From contig NZ_MQUS01000021.1 in assembly GCF_001953885.1 (NCBI RefSeq), positions 1 through 64,000 on the forward strand: 64,000 nt of DNA. The letters are read 5' to 3'. The position numbers and the translations under genes are program-made. The stretch's first letter is position 1, and each line of letters opens with the position of its first letter. Under the pieces are notes generated by a model. The model was not told where the DNA came from and searched no databases. It was given only the letters and a program-made list of their open reading frames with translations. The DNA comes from Streptomyces sp. IMTB 2501. GTDB lineage: Bacteria > Actinomycetota > Actinomycetes > Streptomycetales > Streptomycetaceae. Shown in pieces: positions 1 through 8,377 of this stretch.

Positions 1-25
1 TCTGCGCACCCATGTCGAACTTCAT
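1..25 (-). CDS. 5' end of a gene that leaves the window (WXG100-like hypothetical)
   Basis: Only the first eight codons are present, reading MKFDMGAQ on the minus strand. A strong ribosome site (GGGGAGG) lies five to eleven bases upstream of the ATG, which is why I call a start here. From memory, this N-terminus resembles small Streptomyces proteins of the WXG100/ESAT-6-like kind. Eight residues cannot prove that. Confidence 0.45.
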
Positions 26-194
26 GTCGCCTCCCCCGGTACGGGCTCACGCGGCCAACGCCGCTCATGTCGCATACGGAATCATCTGTATCAACTCCCG
101 GATCTGCAGGCCAAGCCAGGGTCCGCACCGTCACAAAGTCAGCAAACTTCCGTGACCAAAACTTGGCGAAGAACCGCCTTGCCCGGCGGTGAGG

Positions 195-1373
195 TCAGCG
201 CGCCGGCTGAGCCGCCGACGCCTGGCGGCAGATCAGGAGGAGGGCCCGGTCGTCGTTGACGTCCCTGGCGACCGCCTCGATGAGGTGCCAGGCGGCGCCG
301 TGGAAGCCTCCGGCGACATAGCGGTCGGCCTCGCCCGTGAGCCGGTCGATGCCCTCGACGATGTCACGGTCGGAGGTCTCCACCAGGCCGTCCGTGAAGA
401 GCATCAGGACGTCGCCGGGCCGCAGGGAGCCCTTCACGGGGTCGAACTGGGCGCCGTCGTACACACCGAGCAGTGGCCCCTCGGCGGCCTTCTCCTCCCA
501 GCGTCCGCTGCCCGCGCTGAGCTGCAGGCCGGGCGGATGGCCGGCGGAGTACAGCTCGTAGTCGCCGGAGTCGAGGTCCAGGACGAGATGGATGGAGGTG
601 GCGAAGCCCTCGTCCCAGTCCTGGCGCAGCAGGTAGCCGTTCGCGGCGGGGAGGAAGGCGTGCGGGGGCAGGGAGCCGAGCAGGCCGCCGAAGGCGCCCG
701 ACAGGAGCAGTGCGCGCGAGCCTGCGTCCATTCCCTTGCCCGAGACGTCCGTCAGGACGACCTCCAGCGTGCGGCCGCTGCTCGTACGGGCCGCGACGAC
801 GAAGTCGCCCGAGAAGGACTGACCGCCGGCCGGCCGCAGTGCCATCTCGTGGTGCCAGCCCTGCGGCAGCTTCGGCAGCTTGCTCTGTACCCGGATCCGC
901 TCGCGCAGGTCGAACAGCATGGTGCCGCCGCGCCGCCAGGGCACGCCGACCCGGCTGCGGAACTGGGCCGTGAGCAGGCCGAAGAAGCCACAGGCAGCAA
1001 CGACGAGGACCACGCCGGGGGTCACGCGCGAGGGCCCTTCGGTGTACGGGCCGAGCCGTACCGACTCCACGATCAGTGCCGTGGCCCCTGCCGCGTAGAG
1101 GCCGAGCAGGCTCGCGGGGCGCAGCAGCAGGCCGCCCGCGATGATCGGCAGCACCAGGGTGGCCGGGGAGCACCACACCGAGTCGACCAGGGTCATGGCC
1201 ATGAGGACCGGGATGGTGAGCAGCAGTCCGACGAAGGCGATCCAGTCGGAGCCGTCGCCGCGGAAGTAGTCCACGGCGCTTCTGCGCAGCCCGGTGCGGG
1301 CCCGGTGCCACAACATCTTCCACCGGGCCGTGAACGTCTCGGCCTTCGCGCGCCGCTCTCGTCCTGCTGCCAT
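195..1373 (-). CDS. membrane-anchored PP2C/SpoIIE-type protein phosphatase
   Basis: This is a 392-residue PP2C-family Ser/Thr phosphatase of the SpoIIE/RsbU type. Such enzymes dephosphorylate anti-anti-sigma factors in partner-switching circuits. The first ~150 residues hold about four hydrophobic helices (for example WIAFVGLLLTIPVLMAMTLV), and the catalytic domain follows in the cytoplasm. The metal-binding aspartates are visible in order: SGDFVV, VLTDVSGKGMD, LFTDGLVE and the final DDRALLL. There is no PAS, GAF or HAMP sensor, so the membrane part is probably the input. It is divergent from the acetyltransferase gene and has no anti-sigma partner beside it. The ATG at 1373 has a weak ribosome site; an internal ATG at 1319, preceded by GGTGGAAG, is a possible alternative. 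Confidence 0.85.
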   Translation of the reverse strand: MAAGRERRAKAETFTARWKMLWHRARTGLRRSAVDYFRGDGSDWIAFVGLLLTIPVLMAMTLVDSVWCSPATLVLPIIAGGLLLRPASLLGLYAAGATALIVESVRLGPYTEGPSRVTPGVVLVVAACGFFGLLTAQFRSRVGVPWRRGGTMLFDLRERIRVQSKLPKLPQGWHHEMALRPAGGQSFSGDFVVAARTSSGRTLEVVLTDVSGKGMDAGSRALLLSGAFGGLLGSLPPHAFLPAANGYLLRQDWDEGFATSIHLVLDLDSGDYELYSAGHPPGLQLSAGSGRWEEKAAEGPLLGVYDGAQFDPVKGSLRPGDVLMLFTDGLVETSDRDIVEGIDRLTGEADRYVAGGFHGAAWHLIEAVARDVNDDRALLLICRQASAAQPAR

Positions 1374-1548
1374 TAGTTCGGGACCCTATCCATCGGACCG
1401 GCTGCTTGGCACGGGAGGTCCCACTTGTCCCCCGTGCGAGGCTCCGCTGAGCGGTTCGTCCTCACAGTGAACGGCACCGGAGGCCAGCACGCCGCCCACC
1501 GGGAGAAATTCACTGGCTCGTCCCGCAATGCCCTGATAGCCATGGCGC

Positions 1549-2790
1549 ATGGGGACTGAACACACGACTGAACCGACCGTGCTGGCGCCGGAGGACTTCG
1601 ACCGATGGTGGGACGGTGTGGTGCGTGCGTTCGGGGGCGGGCCCGCCTCGTCCGAGGAGCGCGAACTGGACAGGTCTCTCACCGAGTTCGACCGTACGCT
1701 GGCCGTGCGGGACGGGGACGAGATCGTCGGGACGGCGGGCGCGTTCAGCTTCCGGATGACCGTGCCCGGCGGAGCCCTGGTGCCCACCGCGGGCGTGACC
1801 ATGGTCAGCGTGGCCGCGACGCACCGGCGGCGCGGGGCGCTGACGTCGATGATGCGGCGGCTGCTGGACGACGCGCACGCCAAGGGTGAGCCGCTGGCCG
1901 CGCTGCACGCGTCCGAGCCCGCGATCTACGGCCGCTTCGGGTTCGGTGCGGCGACCTTCCAGCTCAACGCCGAGATCGACACCGCCCGGGTCACCCTGGC
2001 GCTGCCCGAGGGCACCGACTCGGTGTGCGTGCGCTACGCGTCGCCCGCCGACTCCCTGAAGGAGTGCGAGGCGGTGTACGCGGCCCTGGTGCCCGGCCGA
2101 CCCGGCATGCTGGCCCGGCAGCCCGGCTGGGAGCGGCAGGGGCTGCTCGACCCGGAGAGCGACCGGGAGGGGGCGTCGGCGCTGCAGTGCGTGGTCGCGG
2201 AACGGGACGGGGAGGTCACCGGGTACGCCCGGTTCCGTACCAAGATGGGCTGGGGCCCGAGCGGGCACGACGGCACGGTGACGCTGGAGGACCTGGCCGC
2301 GCTGGATCCCGCGACCGAGGGGGCGCTGTGGCGTTTCCTGTTCGGCATCGACCTGATGTCGGCGCTGACGGTGCACGGGCGACCGGTCGACGAGGCCTGG
2401 CAGCACCTGGTCTCCGACATCCGCCGCTGCCGGCCGCGCTCGCGGGACGCCGGGTATGTGCGCCTCGTGGACGTGGGTGCGGCCCTGTCGGCGCGCGCCT
2501 GTCTGGCGCCGGTGGACGTCGTGTTGGAGGTGGCGGACGCCTTCTGCCCCTGGAACGAGGGGCGTTGGCGGCTGACCGGTGATGCGCGGGGCGCGACCTG
2601 CGAGCGGACCTCCCACCCGGCCGAAGTGTCGCTCTCCGTACGGGAGTTGGGGGCGGCGTACCTGGGTGGTACGACCCTGCTGTCGCTGGCGGCGGCCGGG
2701 CGGGTACGGGAACTGCGGCCCGGGGCGCTGGCGGAGGCGTCGGTGGCGTTCGGCTCACCGGTCGCGCCGTGGCTGTCGCACGGCTTCTAG
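1549..2790 (+). CDS. Eis-family GNAT N-acetyltransferase
   Basis: This 413-residue protein has the size and layout of the Eis (enhanced intracellular survival) family: an N-terminal GNAT domain, a second degenerate GNAT domain, and a C-terminal SCP2-like domain. The acetyl-CoA loop region reads VSVAATHRRRGALTSMM (about residues 86-102). The conserved segment SEPAIYGRFGFG follows and holds the tyrosine used as general acid in Eis. The chain ends in WLSHGF, so a C-terminal phenylalanine carboxylate is in place, as in mycobacterial Eis. Eis enzymes acetylate several amines on aminoglycosides or lysines in proteins; the substrate here is unknown. The ribosome site before 1549 is poor. A palindromic repeat begins on the stop codon. 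Confidence 0.85.
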   Translation: MGTEHTTEPTVLAPEDFDRWWDGVVRAFGGGPASSEERELDRSLTEFDRTLAVRDGDEIVGTAGAFSFRMTVPGGALVPTAGVTMVSVAATHRRRGALTSMMRRLLDDAHAKGEPLAALHASEPAIYGRFGFGAATFQLNAEIDTARVTLALPEGTDSVCVRYASPADSLKECEAVYAALVPGRPGMLARQPGWERQGLLDPESDREGASALQCVVAERDGEVTGYARFRTKMGWGPSGHDGTVTLEDLAALDPATEGALWRFLFGIDLMSALTVHGRPVDEAWQHLVSDIRRCRPRSRDAGYVRLVDVGAALSARACLAPVDVVLEVADAFCPWNEGRWRLTGDARGATCERTSHPAEVSLSVRELGAAYLGGTTLLSLAAAGRVRELRPGALAEASVAFGSPVAPWLSHGF

Positions 2791-2869
2791 TGCCCGGGCA
2801 GGCAACGCCTTCCCGTCGAGGAGCGGCGCCGGACGTCGCGACGGGGCGAACGTCGCCTGTTGGGGCACT
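2789..2869. repeat. palindromic dispersed repeat, copy A
   Basis: Two arms of about 30 bp face each other: 2789-2818 starts AGTGCCCGGGCAGGCAACG, and 2839-2869 is its imperfect complement ending TTGGGGCACT. The same arms recur at 29875-30044 around a longer middle. The first bases of this copy are the last two of the upstream TAG stop. It lies between two convergent genes and may work as a two-way terminator. I infer a small non-coding repeat family (MITE- or REP-like). Confidence 0.65.
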
Positions 2870-2887
2870 GGCCCGCCGCCCTGCCGG

Positions 2888-3697
2888 TCAGCGCTGCTGG
2901 CAGGTGGGGCACCAGAAGAGGTTGCGGGCGGCGAGGCCGGCGGTGCGGATCTCGTCGCCGCAGATGTGGCAGGGCAAGGTGGCGCGTCGGTAGACGTACA
3001 CCTCGCCGCCGTGGTCGTCCACGCGTGGCGGCCGCGCCATCGCCTCCGGGGTGTGTTCGGGGCGCACGGTGTCGATGCGGTTGTTCCGCACGCCCTCGTG
3101 CATCAGCGCGACGAGGTCGGACCAGATGGTGTCCCACTCGGCCGGGGTGACGTCCTTGCCCGCGCGGTAGGGGTCGATGCCGTGCCGGAAGAGGACCTCG
3201 GCGCGATAGACGTTGCCCACGCCCGCGACGATCTTCTGGTCCATCAGCAGCGCGGCGATCGTCGTGCGGCTGCGGGAGATCCTCCGGAACGCCGCGCTCG
3301 GGTCGGCGTCCTCGCGGAGCGGGTCGGGGCCGAGGCGGTCGTGTACGGCGCGCTTCTCCCCCTCTGTGATCAGCGCGCAGGTGGTGGGGCCGCGGAGGTC
3401 GACGTAGGCGGTGTCGGTCGCGAGCCGCAGGCGCACGGTGTCGGTAGGCGGGGGCGCGGGGGCGTCGCCGAAGCCGACCTTGCCGAAGAGGCCGAGGTGG
3501 ATGTGGACCCAGTCGGTGTCCCGGAACCGGAGGAAGAGGTGCTTGCCGTGGGCTTCGGTGGCCGTCAGTTCCGCCCGGTCCAGAAGGGCGGCGGCGTCGG
3601 AGAACTTGCCCTGGGGGCTGGTGACACGAGGGGCTGCGCCCCGGAACCGCGCGGCATAGTCCTGGGCCAGCCGGTGAATGGTGTGCCCTTCCGGCAA
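2888..3697 (-). CDS. nei: endonuclease VIII-type DNA glycosylase (Fpg/Nei)
   Basis: This bifunctional DNA glycosylase/AP lyase removes oxidised pyrimidines or AP sites in base excision repair. The 269-residue length fits the family. The mature N-terminus PEGHTIHRLA carries the catalytic Pro2 and Glu3. The helix-2-turn-helix segment DQKIVAGVGNVYRAEVLF lies near residues 155-172. The C-terminus is a zinc finger, CHIC-x16-CPTC, just before the end. The motif MPEGHTIHR is typical of actinobacterial Nei rather than MutM (which starts MPELPEV). GGAGAAGGAGA before the ATG is a strong ribosome site. The gene lies about 100 bp downstream of rpiB on the same strand. Confidence 0.93.
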   Translation of the reverse strand: MPEGHTIHRLAQDYAARFRGAAPRVTSPQGKFSDAAALLDRAELTATEAHGKHLFLRFRDTDWVHIHLGLFGKVGFGDAPAPPPTDTVRLRLATDTAYVDLRGPTTCALITEGEKRAVHDRLGPDPLREDADPSAAFRRISRSRTTIAALLMDQKIVAGVGNVYRAEVLFRHGIDPYRAGKDVTPAEWDTIWSDLVALMHEGVRNNRIDTVRPEHTPEAMARPPRVDDHGGEVYVYRRATLPCHICGDEIRTAGLAARNLFWCPTCQQR

Positions 3698-3727
3698 GAC
3701 AAGGTCTCCTTCTCCAACGTCTTTCCC

Positions 3728-3778
3728 GTCCGCCCACCCGCCTCCAGCCGACCGGGTCGGACGGGCGGGCGGGCAGAC
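3728..3778 (-). terminator. GC-rich hairpin between rpiB and nei
   Basis: Arms 3728-3742 and 3764-3778 pair at 13 of 15 positions around a loop that can itself fold (CCGACCGGGTCGG). It lies downstream of rpiB in the direction of transcription and before the nei ribosome site. It could end or attenuate rpiB transcripts. There is no T-run. Confidence 0.4.
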
Positions 3779-3798
3779 GGTGGCCTGGCCGGCGGAGC

Positions 3799-4284
3799 CT
3801 ACTGCTGGGGATGGTGGCCCGGGATCGGAGGCAGGTCGCCCGTCGTTTCGTAGGCCGACAGCATGTCGATGCGGCGGATGTGGCGCTCGTCACCGGAGAA
3901 CGGCGTGTTCAGGAAGGTCTCGACGAACTTCGTCGCCTCCTCCGCGCTGTGCATCCGCGCACCCACGGCCACGACGTTCGCGTTGTTGTGCTGCCGCCCG
4001 AGCGACGCGGTCTCCTCGCTCCAGGCCAGCGCCGCCCGCACGCCCTTCACCTTGTTCGCGGCGATCTGCTCACCGTTGCCGGAGCCACCGATCACGATGC
4101 CGAGGGCGTCGGGGTCCGCGGCCGTCCGCTCCGCGGCGCGCAGACAGAAGGGCGGGTAGTCGTCCTGGGCGTCGTAGATGTGCGGCCCGCAGTCGACGGG
4201 CTCGTGCCCCGCCGCCTTGAGCCATTCGACGAGGTGGTTCTTGAGTTCGTAGCCCGCATGGTCGGAGCCGAGGTACACGCGCAT
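3799..4284 (-). CDS. rpiB: ribose-5-phosphate isomerase B
   Basis: This enzyme interconverts ribulose-5-phosphate and ribose-5-phosphate in the pentose phosphate pathway. The 161 residues match the RpiB/LacAB family. The N-terminus MRVYLGSDHAGYELK is diagnostic. The active-site loop reads GGSGNGEQIAANK: the catalytic cysteine of the E. coli enzyme is replaced by glutamate, as in mycobacterial RpiB, which works with Glu75. The phosphate-binding histidine and arginines appear in RQHNNANVVAVGAR and HIRRIDML. It has an ATG start and no strong upstream overlap, and is probably transcribed with nei. Confidence 0.95.
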   Translation of the reverse strand: MRVYLGSDHAGYELKNHLVEWLKAAGHEPVDCGPHIYDAQDDYPPFCLRAAERTAADPDALGIVIGGSGNGEQIAANKVKGVRAALAWSEETASLGRQHNNANVVAVGARMHSAEEATKFVETFLNTPFSGDERHIRRIDMLSAYETTGDLPPIPGHHPQQ

Positions 4285-4545
4285 GCAATGAGTGTGACAC
4301 GGCTGTTTCAGGGGAGCAGCCTCGGGTGGCAGGGCCCCGCCGGGCCCCTGGGGGCACCCGCACCGGCTCCGAAAGAAACCCAGCCAGACCTCGGGAAATG
4401 TGAGTCAGACCATAGAACCTCAAGGGAACCTCAAGTAACGATACGGATTCAGAGGTTCCCGAATCCGTTCGCCTCGGATTCACTGGACCGACTCGTACAC
4501 CGCTCATACGAGCTGCCCTCCTCCTGGCGCAAAGGAAATCCGTCC

Positions 4546-5973
4546 ATGACCCCTGGTTCGGGCCTCCAAGCAGGACTCAAGAACCGCCATCTGTCGATGA
4601 TCGCGATCGGTGGTGTCATCGGAGCCGGCCTCTTCGTCGGTTCCAGTTCCGGTATCGCCACCGCGGGACCGGGCATCCTCCTGTCGTACGCACTCGTCGG
4701 CACCCTCGTCGTCCTCGTGATGCGGATGCTCGGCGAGATGTCCGCCGCCAACCCCGCCTCCGGCTCCTTCTCCGCGCACGCCGAGCGCGCGATCGGCCCC
4801 TGGGCCGGCTTCTCCATCGGCTGGCTGTACTGGTTCTTCTGGGTCGTCGTGCTGGCCGTCGAGGCCACCGCCGGCGCCGGGATCCTCCACGGCTGGGTCC
4901 CGGCCGTACCGCAGTGGGGCTGGGCGCTCATCGTGATGAGCGTGCTGACCGCGACCAACCTGGTCTCCGTGGGCTCCTACGGCGAGTTCGAGTTCTGGTT
5001 CGCCGGTATCAAGGTCGTGGCGATCGGCGCGTTCATCGTCATCGGTCTGCTGGCCGTGTTCGGCGTACTGCCGGGCGTGCACGCCGACAAGGCGAGCTTC
5101 GGGAATCTGACGAACCACGGCGGCTTCCTGCCGCACGGACCCGGCACCATTCTCACCGGCGTACTTCTCGTCGTCTTCTCCTTCATGGGCAGCGAGATCG
5201 CGACCCTGGCGGCCGGTGAGTCGGAGGACCCGCGGCGCGCGGTCACCAAGTCCACCAACAGCATCATCTGGCGGATCGGCGTCTTCTACCTGGGCTCGAT
5301 CCTGGTCGTGGTCTCGCTGCTGCCGTGGAACGACCCCTCCATCAAGAAGGAGGGCTCCTACGTCGCCGCGCTGGACTCCCTCGGCATCGCACACGCCGGC
5401 CAGATCATGAACGTGATCGTGCTGACCTCGGTGCTGTCCTGTCTCAACTCCGGCCTGTACACGGCCTCCCGGATGGCGTTCTCGCTCGGCCAGCGCGGTG
5501 ACGCCCCGAAGGCGTTCGCCCGCACCACCGCCCGCGGTGTGCCGATGGCGGCGATCCTGGCGTCGGTCGTCTTCGGCTTCGTGGCCGTCTTCTTCAACTA
5601 CGCCTACCCGAAGACCGTCTTCCTCTTCCTGGTCAACTCCTCCGGCGCGGTGGCCCTGTTCGTGTGGCTGGTCATCTGCTTCTCGCAGCTGCGGATGCGG
5701 AAGATCATCCAGCGCGAGTCGCCGGAGAAGCTCGTCGTGAAGATGTGGCTGTACCCGTACCTGACCTGGATCACGGCGGCCTTCATCGTCTTCGTTCTCG
5801 GTTACATGCTGACCGACACGAAGGGCGAGAGCAGCGGTCGTACGACCGTGCTGCTGTCGGTGGGCGTGGCGGCGGTCGTGGTCGTGATCGCCCTGGTGAA
5901 GCAGAAGTTCGGGCCCGCCCGTGCGCAGAGCGCGCCCGTCGCCGACGCGGCCGAGAAGGTCACCACCGGCTGA
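4546..5973 (+). CDS. amino-acid permease (APC superfamily, GABA-permease-like)
   Basis: This is a 475-residue permease with 12 predicted membrane helices. The first helix region HLSMIAIGGVIGAGLFVG and the following GPGILLSYA are signatures of the amino-acid/proton symporter branch (AnsP, GabP, CycA). MRMLGEMSAANPASGSFSAH marks the helix 2-3 region. The open frame extends further upstream, but I chose ATG 4546 because AAAGGA (4531-4536) is well placed and the family begins here. The substrate cannot be told from sequence. A paralogue at 13808 shares nearly all these motifs. A strong hairpin follows at 5999. Confidence 0.88.
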   Translation: MTPGSGLQAGLKNRHLSMIAIGGVIGAGLFVGSSSGIATAGPGILLSYALVGTLVVLVMRMLGEMSAANPASGSFSAHAERAIGPWAGFSIGWLYWFFWVVVLAVEATAGAGILHGWVPAVPQWGWALIVMSVLTATNLVSVGSYGEFEFWFAGIKVVAIGAFIVIGLLAVFGVLPGVHADKASFGNLTNHGGFLPHGPGTILTGVLLVVFSFMGSEIATLAAGESEDPRRAVTKSTNSIIWRIGVFYLGSILVVVSLLPWNDPSIKKEGSYVAALDSLGIAHAGQIMNVIVLTSVLSCLNSGLYTASRMAFSLGQRGDAPKAFARTTARGVPMAAILASVVFGFVAVFFNYAYPKTVFLFLVNSSGAVALFVWLVICFSQLRMRKIIQRESPEKLVVKMWLYPYLTWITAAFIVFVLGYMLTDTKGESSGRTTVLLSVGVAAVVVVIALVKQKFGPARAQSAPVADAAEKVTTG

Positions 5974-5998
5974 CGGCACTGGACACAGCGGCGGACAA

Positions 5999-6037
5999 GG
6001 CCGCATAACCTGACGGCATCCGTCAGGTTATGCGGCC
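5999..6037. terminator. perfect 18-bp inverted repeat abutting a start codon
   Basis: The arms (GGCCGCATAACCTGACGG and its exact complement) are separated by three bases. The structure lies 25 bp after the permease stop, so it may terminate that gene. The right arm ends at the base before the ATG of the next gene. No T-run follows. A 39-bp palindrome touching a start codon could also be an operator or block ribosome entry. Confidence 0.7.
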
Positions 6038-7357
6038 ATGCTGCGTCCCATGACCAACGCCGCCTGTGCCTTCCTTCGCCCCGGTGACCGGGGCTACGAC
6101 GACGAACTCACCGGTTTCCAGCTCGGTTTCACCCAGCGGCCCGCCGTGATCGTGCCCGCCCGCTCGACCGCAGACGTCGTGGCCGCCGTACGGTACGCGG
6201 CCGCCGAGGGCCTGCCCGTGGGTGTGCACGCGACCGGGCACGGGCTGCCCGGCGGGTACGAGGGCGGGCTGCTCGTCACCACCCGGCGGCTGGACGGGAT
6301 CACCGTCGACGCCGAGGCCCGTACCGTCCGGGTGCAGGCCGGGGTGCGCTGGGGGCAGGTGGTCGCGGCGGCCGAGCCGTACGGGCTGGCGCCGCTCAAC
6401 GGGTCCGCGCCGAGCGTGGGCGCGGTGTCGTACACCCTGGGCGGCGGACTCGGCATCCTGGCGCGGGAGTTCGGGTACGCGGCCGACCATGTGCGCCGGC
6501 TGGAGGTCGTGACCGCCGACGGAGAACTGCGCCGGGTCACCCCCGACTCCGACCCCGAGCTGTACTGGGCGCTGCTCGGCGCCGGGCAGAACCTCGGTGT
6601 GGTCACCGAGCTGGAGATCGGGCTCGTACCGGTGCGCACGCTGTACGGCGGCTCGCTCGCCTTCGACGGGCGGACGGTGGACCCGGCGGCCCTGCTGCGC
6701 GCGTACGAGGCCTGGACGCGGACCGTGCCGGACGGGCTGACCTCGTCCTTCGCCGCCGTGCCGTATCCGGACCTGCTGGCGCTGCCGCCGCAGCTGCGCG
6801 GCCGGTACGTGGTCTCGATCCGGGTCGCCTGCACGGGCGACGACGGGGACGCGCTCGTCGCCCCTCTCCGGCGGCTGGGCCCGCTGCTGTCGGACTCGCT
6901 GCGCGAGATGCCGTACGCCGAGAGCCACACCATCCACAGCGACCCGGACTTCCCGCACGCCTACTACGGCGACAGCGCGGTGCTGCGGGACCTGGACGTC
7001 GAGGGGGCCGGGGAGTTGCTGCGGGCGACCGGGCCGGAGGCGGAGCAGATGTGTGTGGTCCAGATCAACCACCTGGGCGGGGCGCTCGCCCGGCCCGCGC
7101 CGAACGCGGTGCCGTACCGCGAAGGGCGGTTCCTGGTACGGCTGCTGACGGTCGGGGACCGGGAGGGGGCGCGAGCCGTCCTCGATCCGGCGTTCGCGCT
7201 GCTGGCCGACGATTTCCTGGGCCGGTCGCTCAACTTCGCCTTCGGGGCGGGCGACCGGGGCGCGGGCCTGTACGACCCCGATACGCGAAAGAGGCTCACC
7301 CGGGTCAAGGAGACATACGACCCGGGGAACCTCTTCCGCAGGAACTATGGCGTCTAG
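6038..7357 (+). CDS. FAD-linked oxidase (PCMH/BBE family)
   Basis: This 439-residue oxidoreductase is of the FAD_binding_4/berberine-bridge type. The FAD domain runs from about residue 30 to 200: PAVIVPARSTADVVAAVRYA, then VGVHATGHG with His68 at the position that carries FAD covalently in this family. Next comes APSVGAVSYTLGGGLG. The usual second attachment cysteine (GxCPxVG) is alanine here, so at most a single covalent link is expected. The C-terminus KETYDPGNLFRRNYG is the BBE motif. There is no signal peptide. The ATG at 6038 directly follows a large hairpin and lacks a ribosome site; ATG 6050 (MTNAAC) is an alternative. The stop overlaps that of bioY in the shared bases CTAG. Confidence 0.87.
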   Translation: MLRPMTNAACAFLRPGDRGYDDELTGFQLGFTQRPAVIVPARSTADVVAAVRYAAAEGLPVGVHATGHGLPGGYEGGLLVTTRRLDGITVDAEARTVRVQAGVRWGQVVAAAEPYGLAPLNGSAPSVGAVSYTLGGGLGILAREFGYAADHVRRLEVVTADGELRRVTPDSDPELYWALLGAGQNLGVVTELEIGLVPVRTLYGGSLAFDGRTVDPAALLRAYEAWTRTVPDGLTSSFAAVPYPDLLALPPQLRGRYVVSIRVACTGDDGDALVAPLRRLGPLLSDSLREMPYAESHTIHSDPDFPHAYYGDSAVLRDLDVEGAGELLRATGPEAEQMCVVQINHLGGALARPAPNAVPYREGRFLVRLLTVGDREGARAVLDPAFALLADDFLGRSLNFAFGAGDRGAGLYDPDTRKRLTRVKETYDPGNLFRRNYGV

Positions 7358-7935
7358 CGCTTGTTCGCGAACTTCCAGGCGGTGGGCAGCGCGCCCATCG
7401 CCAGGGCGGCCTTGAGGAGGTCACCGATCAGGAACGGGGTGAGGCCGGCCGCGACCGCCTGGGAGAGGGACATATGGGCGGCCAGGGCCAGGTAGGGCAC
7501 GCCGACGGCGTAGATGACGGCCTCGCCGAGGACCATCGTGCCCGCCATGCGCACCGGGGAACGGTCGGCGCCGCGCCGGGCCAGGGCACCGACGGCGGCC
7601 GAGGCGAGCAGCATGCCGACGATGTAGCCGAAGGAGACCGAGCCCGCGCCGGAGGTGCCGTCCGCGAACCACGGCACACCGGCCACACCGGCGAGCGCGT
7701 ACAGGGCGAGGGAGAGGAAACCGCGGCGGGCGCCGAGCGCGGTGCCGACGAGCAGCGCGGCGAAGGTCTGGCCGGTCACCGGCACCGGGGAGCCGGGCAC
7801 CGGGACGGCCAGCTGTGCCGCGAGACCGGTGAGCACGGCGCCGCCGGCGACGAGGGCCGCGTCGCGGACGCGGGACGTGGGGAGCAGGTCGGCGAGGACT
7901 GCGCCGGGGCGAGCGGTGGCGGTGGCGGTGCTCAT
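7354..7935 (-). CDS. bioY: BioY biotin transporter (S component)
   Basis: BioY is the biotin-binding membrane component of an ECF-type vitamin transporter; it can act alone or with shared EcfAT. The 193 residues give about six helices. Family motifs are clear: PVPGSPVPVTGQTFAALLVG, GARRGFLSLALYALAG, SFGYIVGMLLAS and LTPFLIGDLLKAALA. No bioM or bioN ATPase/permease genes lie beside it, so it would be a solitary BioY or use a distant ECF module. GGAG is seven bases before the ATG. Confidence 0.93.
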   Translation of the reverse strand: MSTATATARPGAVLADLLPTSRVRDAALVAGGAVLTGLAAQLAVPVPGSPVPVTGQTFAALLVGTALGARRGFLSLALYALAGVAGVPWFADGTSGAGSVSFGYIVGMLLASAAVGALARRGADRSPVRMAGTMVLGEAVIYAVGVPYLALAAHMSLSQAVAAGLTPFLIGDLLKAALAMGALPTAWKFANKR

Positions 7936-8225
7936 GGGGTCTCCGCGGGTGAGTGGGCAGGTGGGAACACGGTGACGCTATACCGCTCCGATGGCGTCGA
8001 TCACCGTCACCGGTCGACAAAGGCTTGAGCCGCGCCTTGGTGGGCTCCGTACAAAGGGTGTGGGTTACACCGGGTACGACGTGATACCGGTCACTGAGGT
8101 GGAGTGGTTCTTGGTACGCGCGGGCCTGACACCGCGTCTGTAGGGTTCCACCAAGGGCCTGGTGGCCGTCTCGCCCGTCGGTCGCCGTCTGGGCAGCGCG
8201 GGGCCGTTTTGCTAGCTTCGAACGC
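7936..8225. other. long intergenic region, divergent promoters
   Basis: This is the spacer between bioY (minus) and the leader-peptide gene (plus). I see an 8-bp inverted pair, CGGTGACG and CGTCACCG, about 35 bp apart close to bioY. TAGCTT (8213-8218) is a possible -10 box for the leader peptide at 8226. I recognise no known biotin-repressor palindrome and no protein gene. Confidence 0.3.
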
Positions 8226-8312
8226 ATGGTTGCCCAGGCCCGGTACTTCACGTCGCGTCGCTATGTCGACCTGCGACGCCAGGGCGCGGCCACCTGTCAC
8301 CGTCCCGGGTAG
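8226..8312 (+). CDS. putative leader peptide of the sulfur locus (28 aa)
   Basis: This is an ATG-started 28-codon frame that ends in TAG, 65 bp before the ROK regulator. It contains FTSRRYVDLRRQ and then a cysteine at residue 24. From memory, Streptomyces genomes carry many short 'putative leader peptides' of the form SRRH-x-DL-x-R ending near cysteine, placed ahead of sulfur or cysteine genes; this one fits. No ribosome site precedes it, and TAGCTT at 8213 would put transcription onset at or next to the ATG, so it may be leaderless. Its role is inferred: ribosome stalling at Cys could set downstream expression. Confidence 0.65.
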   Translation: MVAQARYFTSRRYVDLRRQGAATCHRPG

Positions 8313-8377
8313 GGGCGCACTCCGGCGCGTCCCTGTCTTCCGCGACGTGTCGGCCCCGTTTCCGAGGACGGTCCTCC

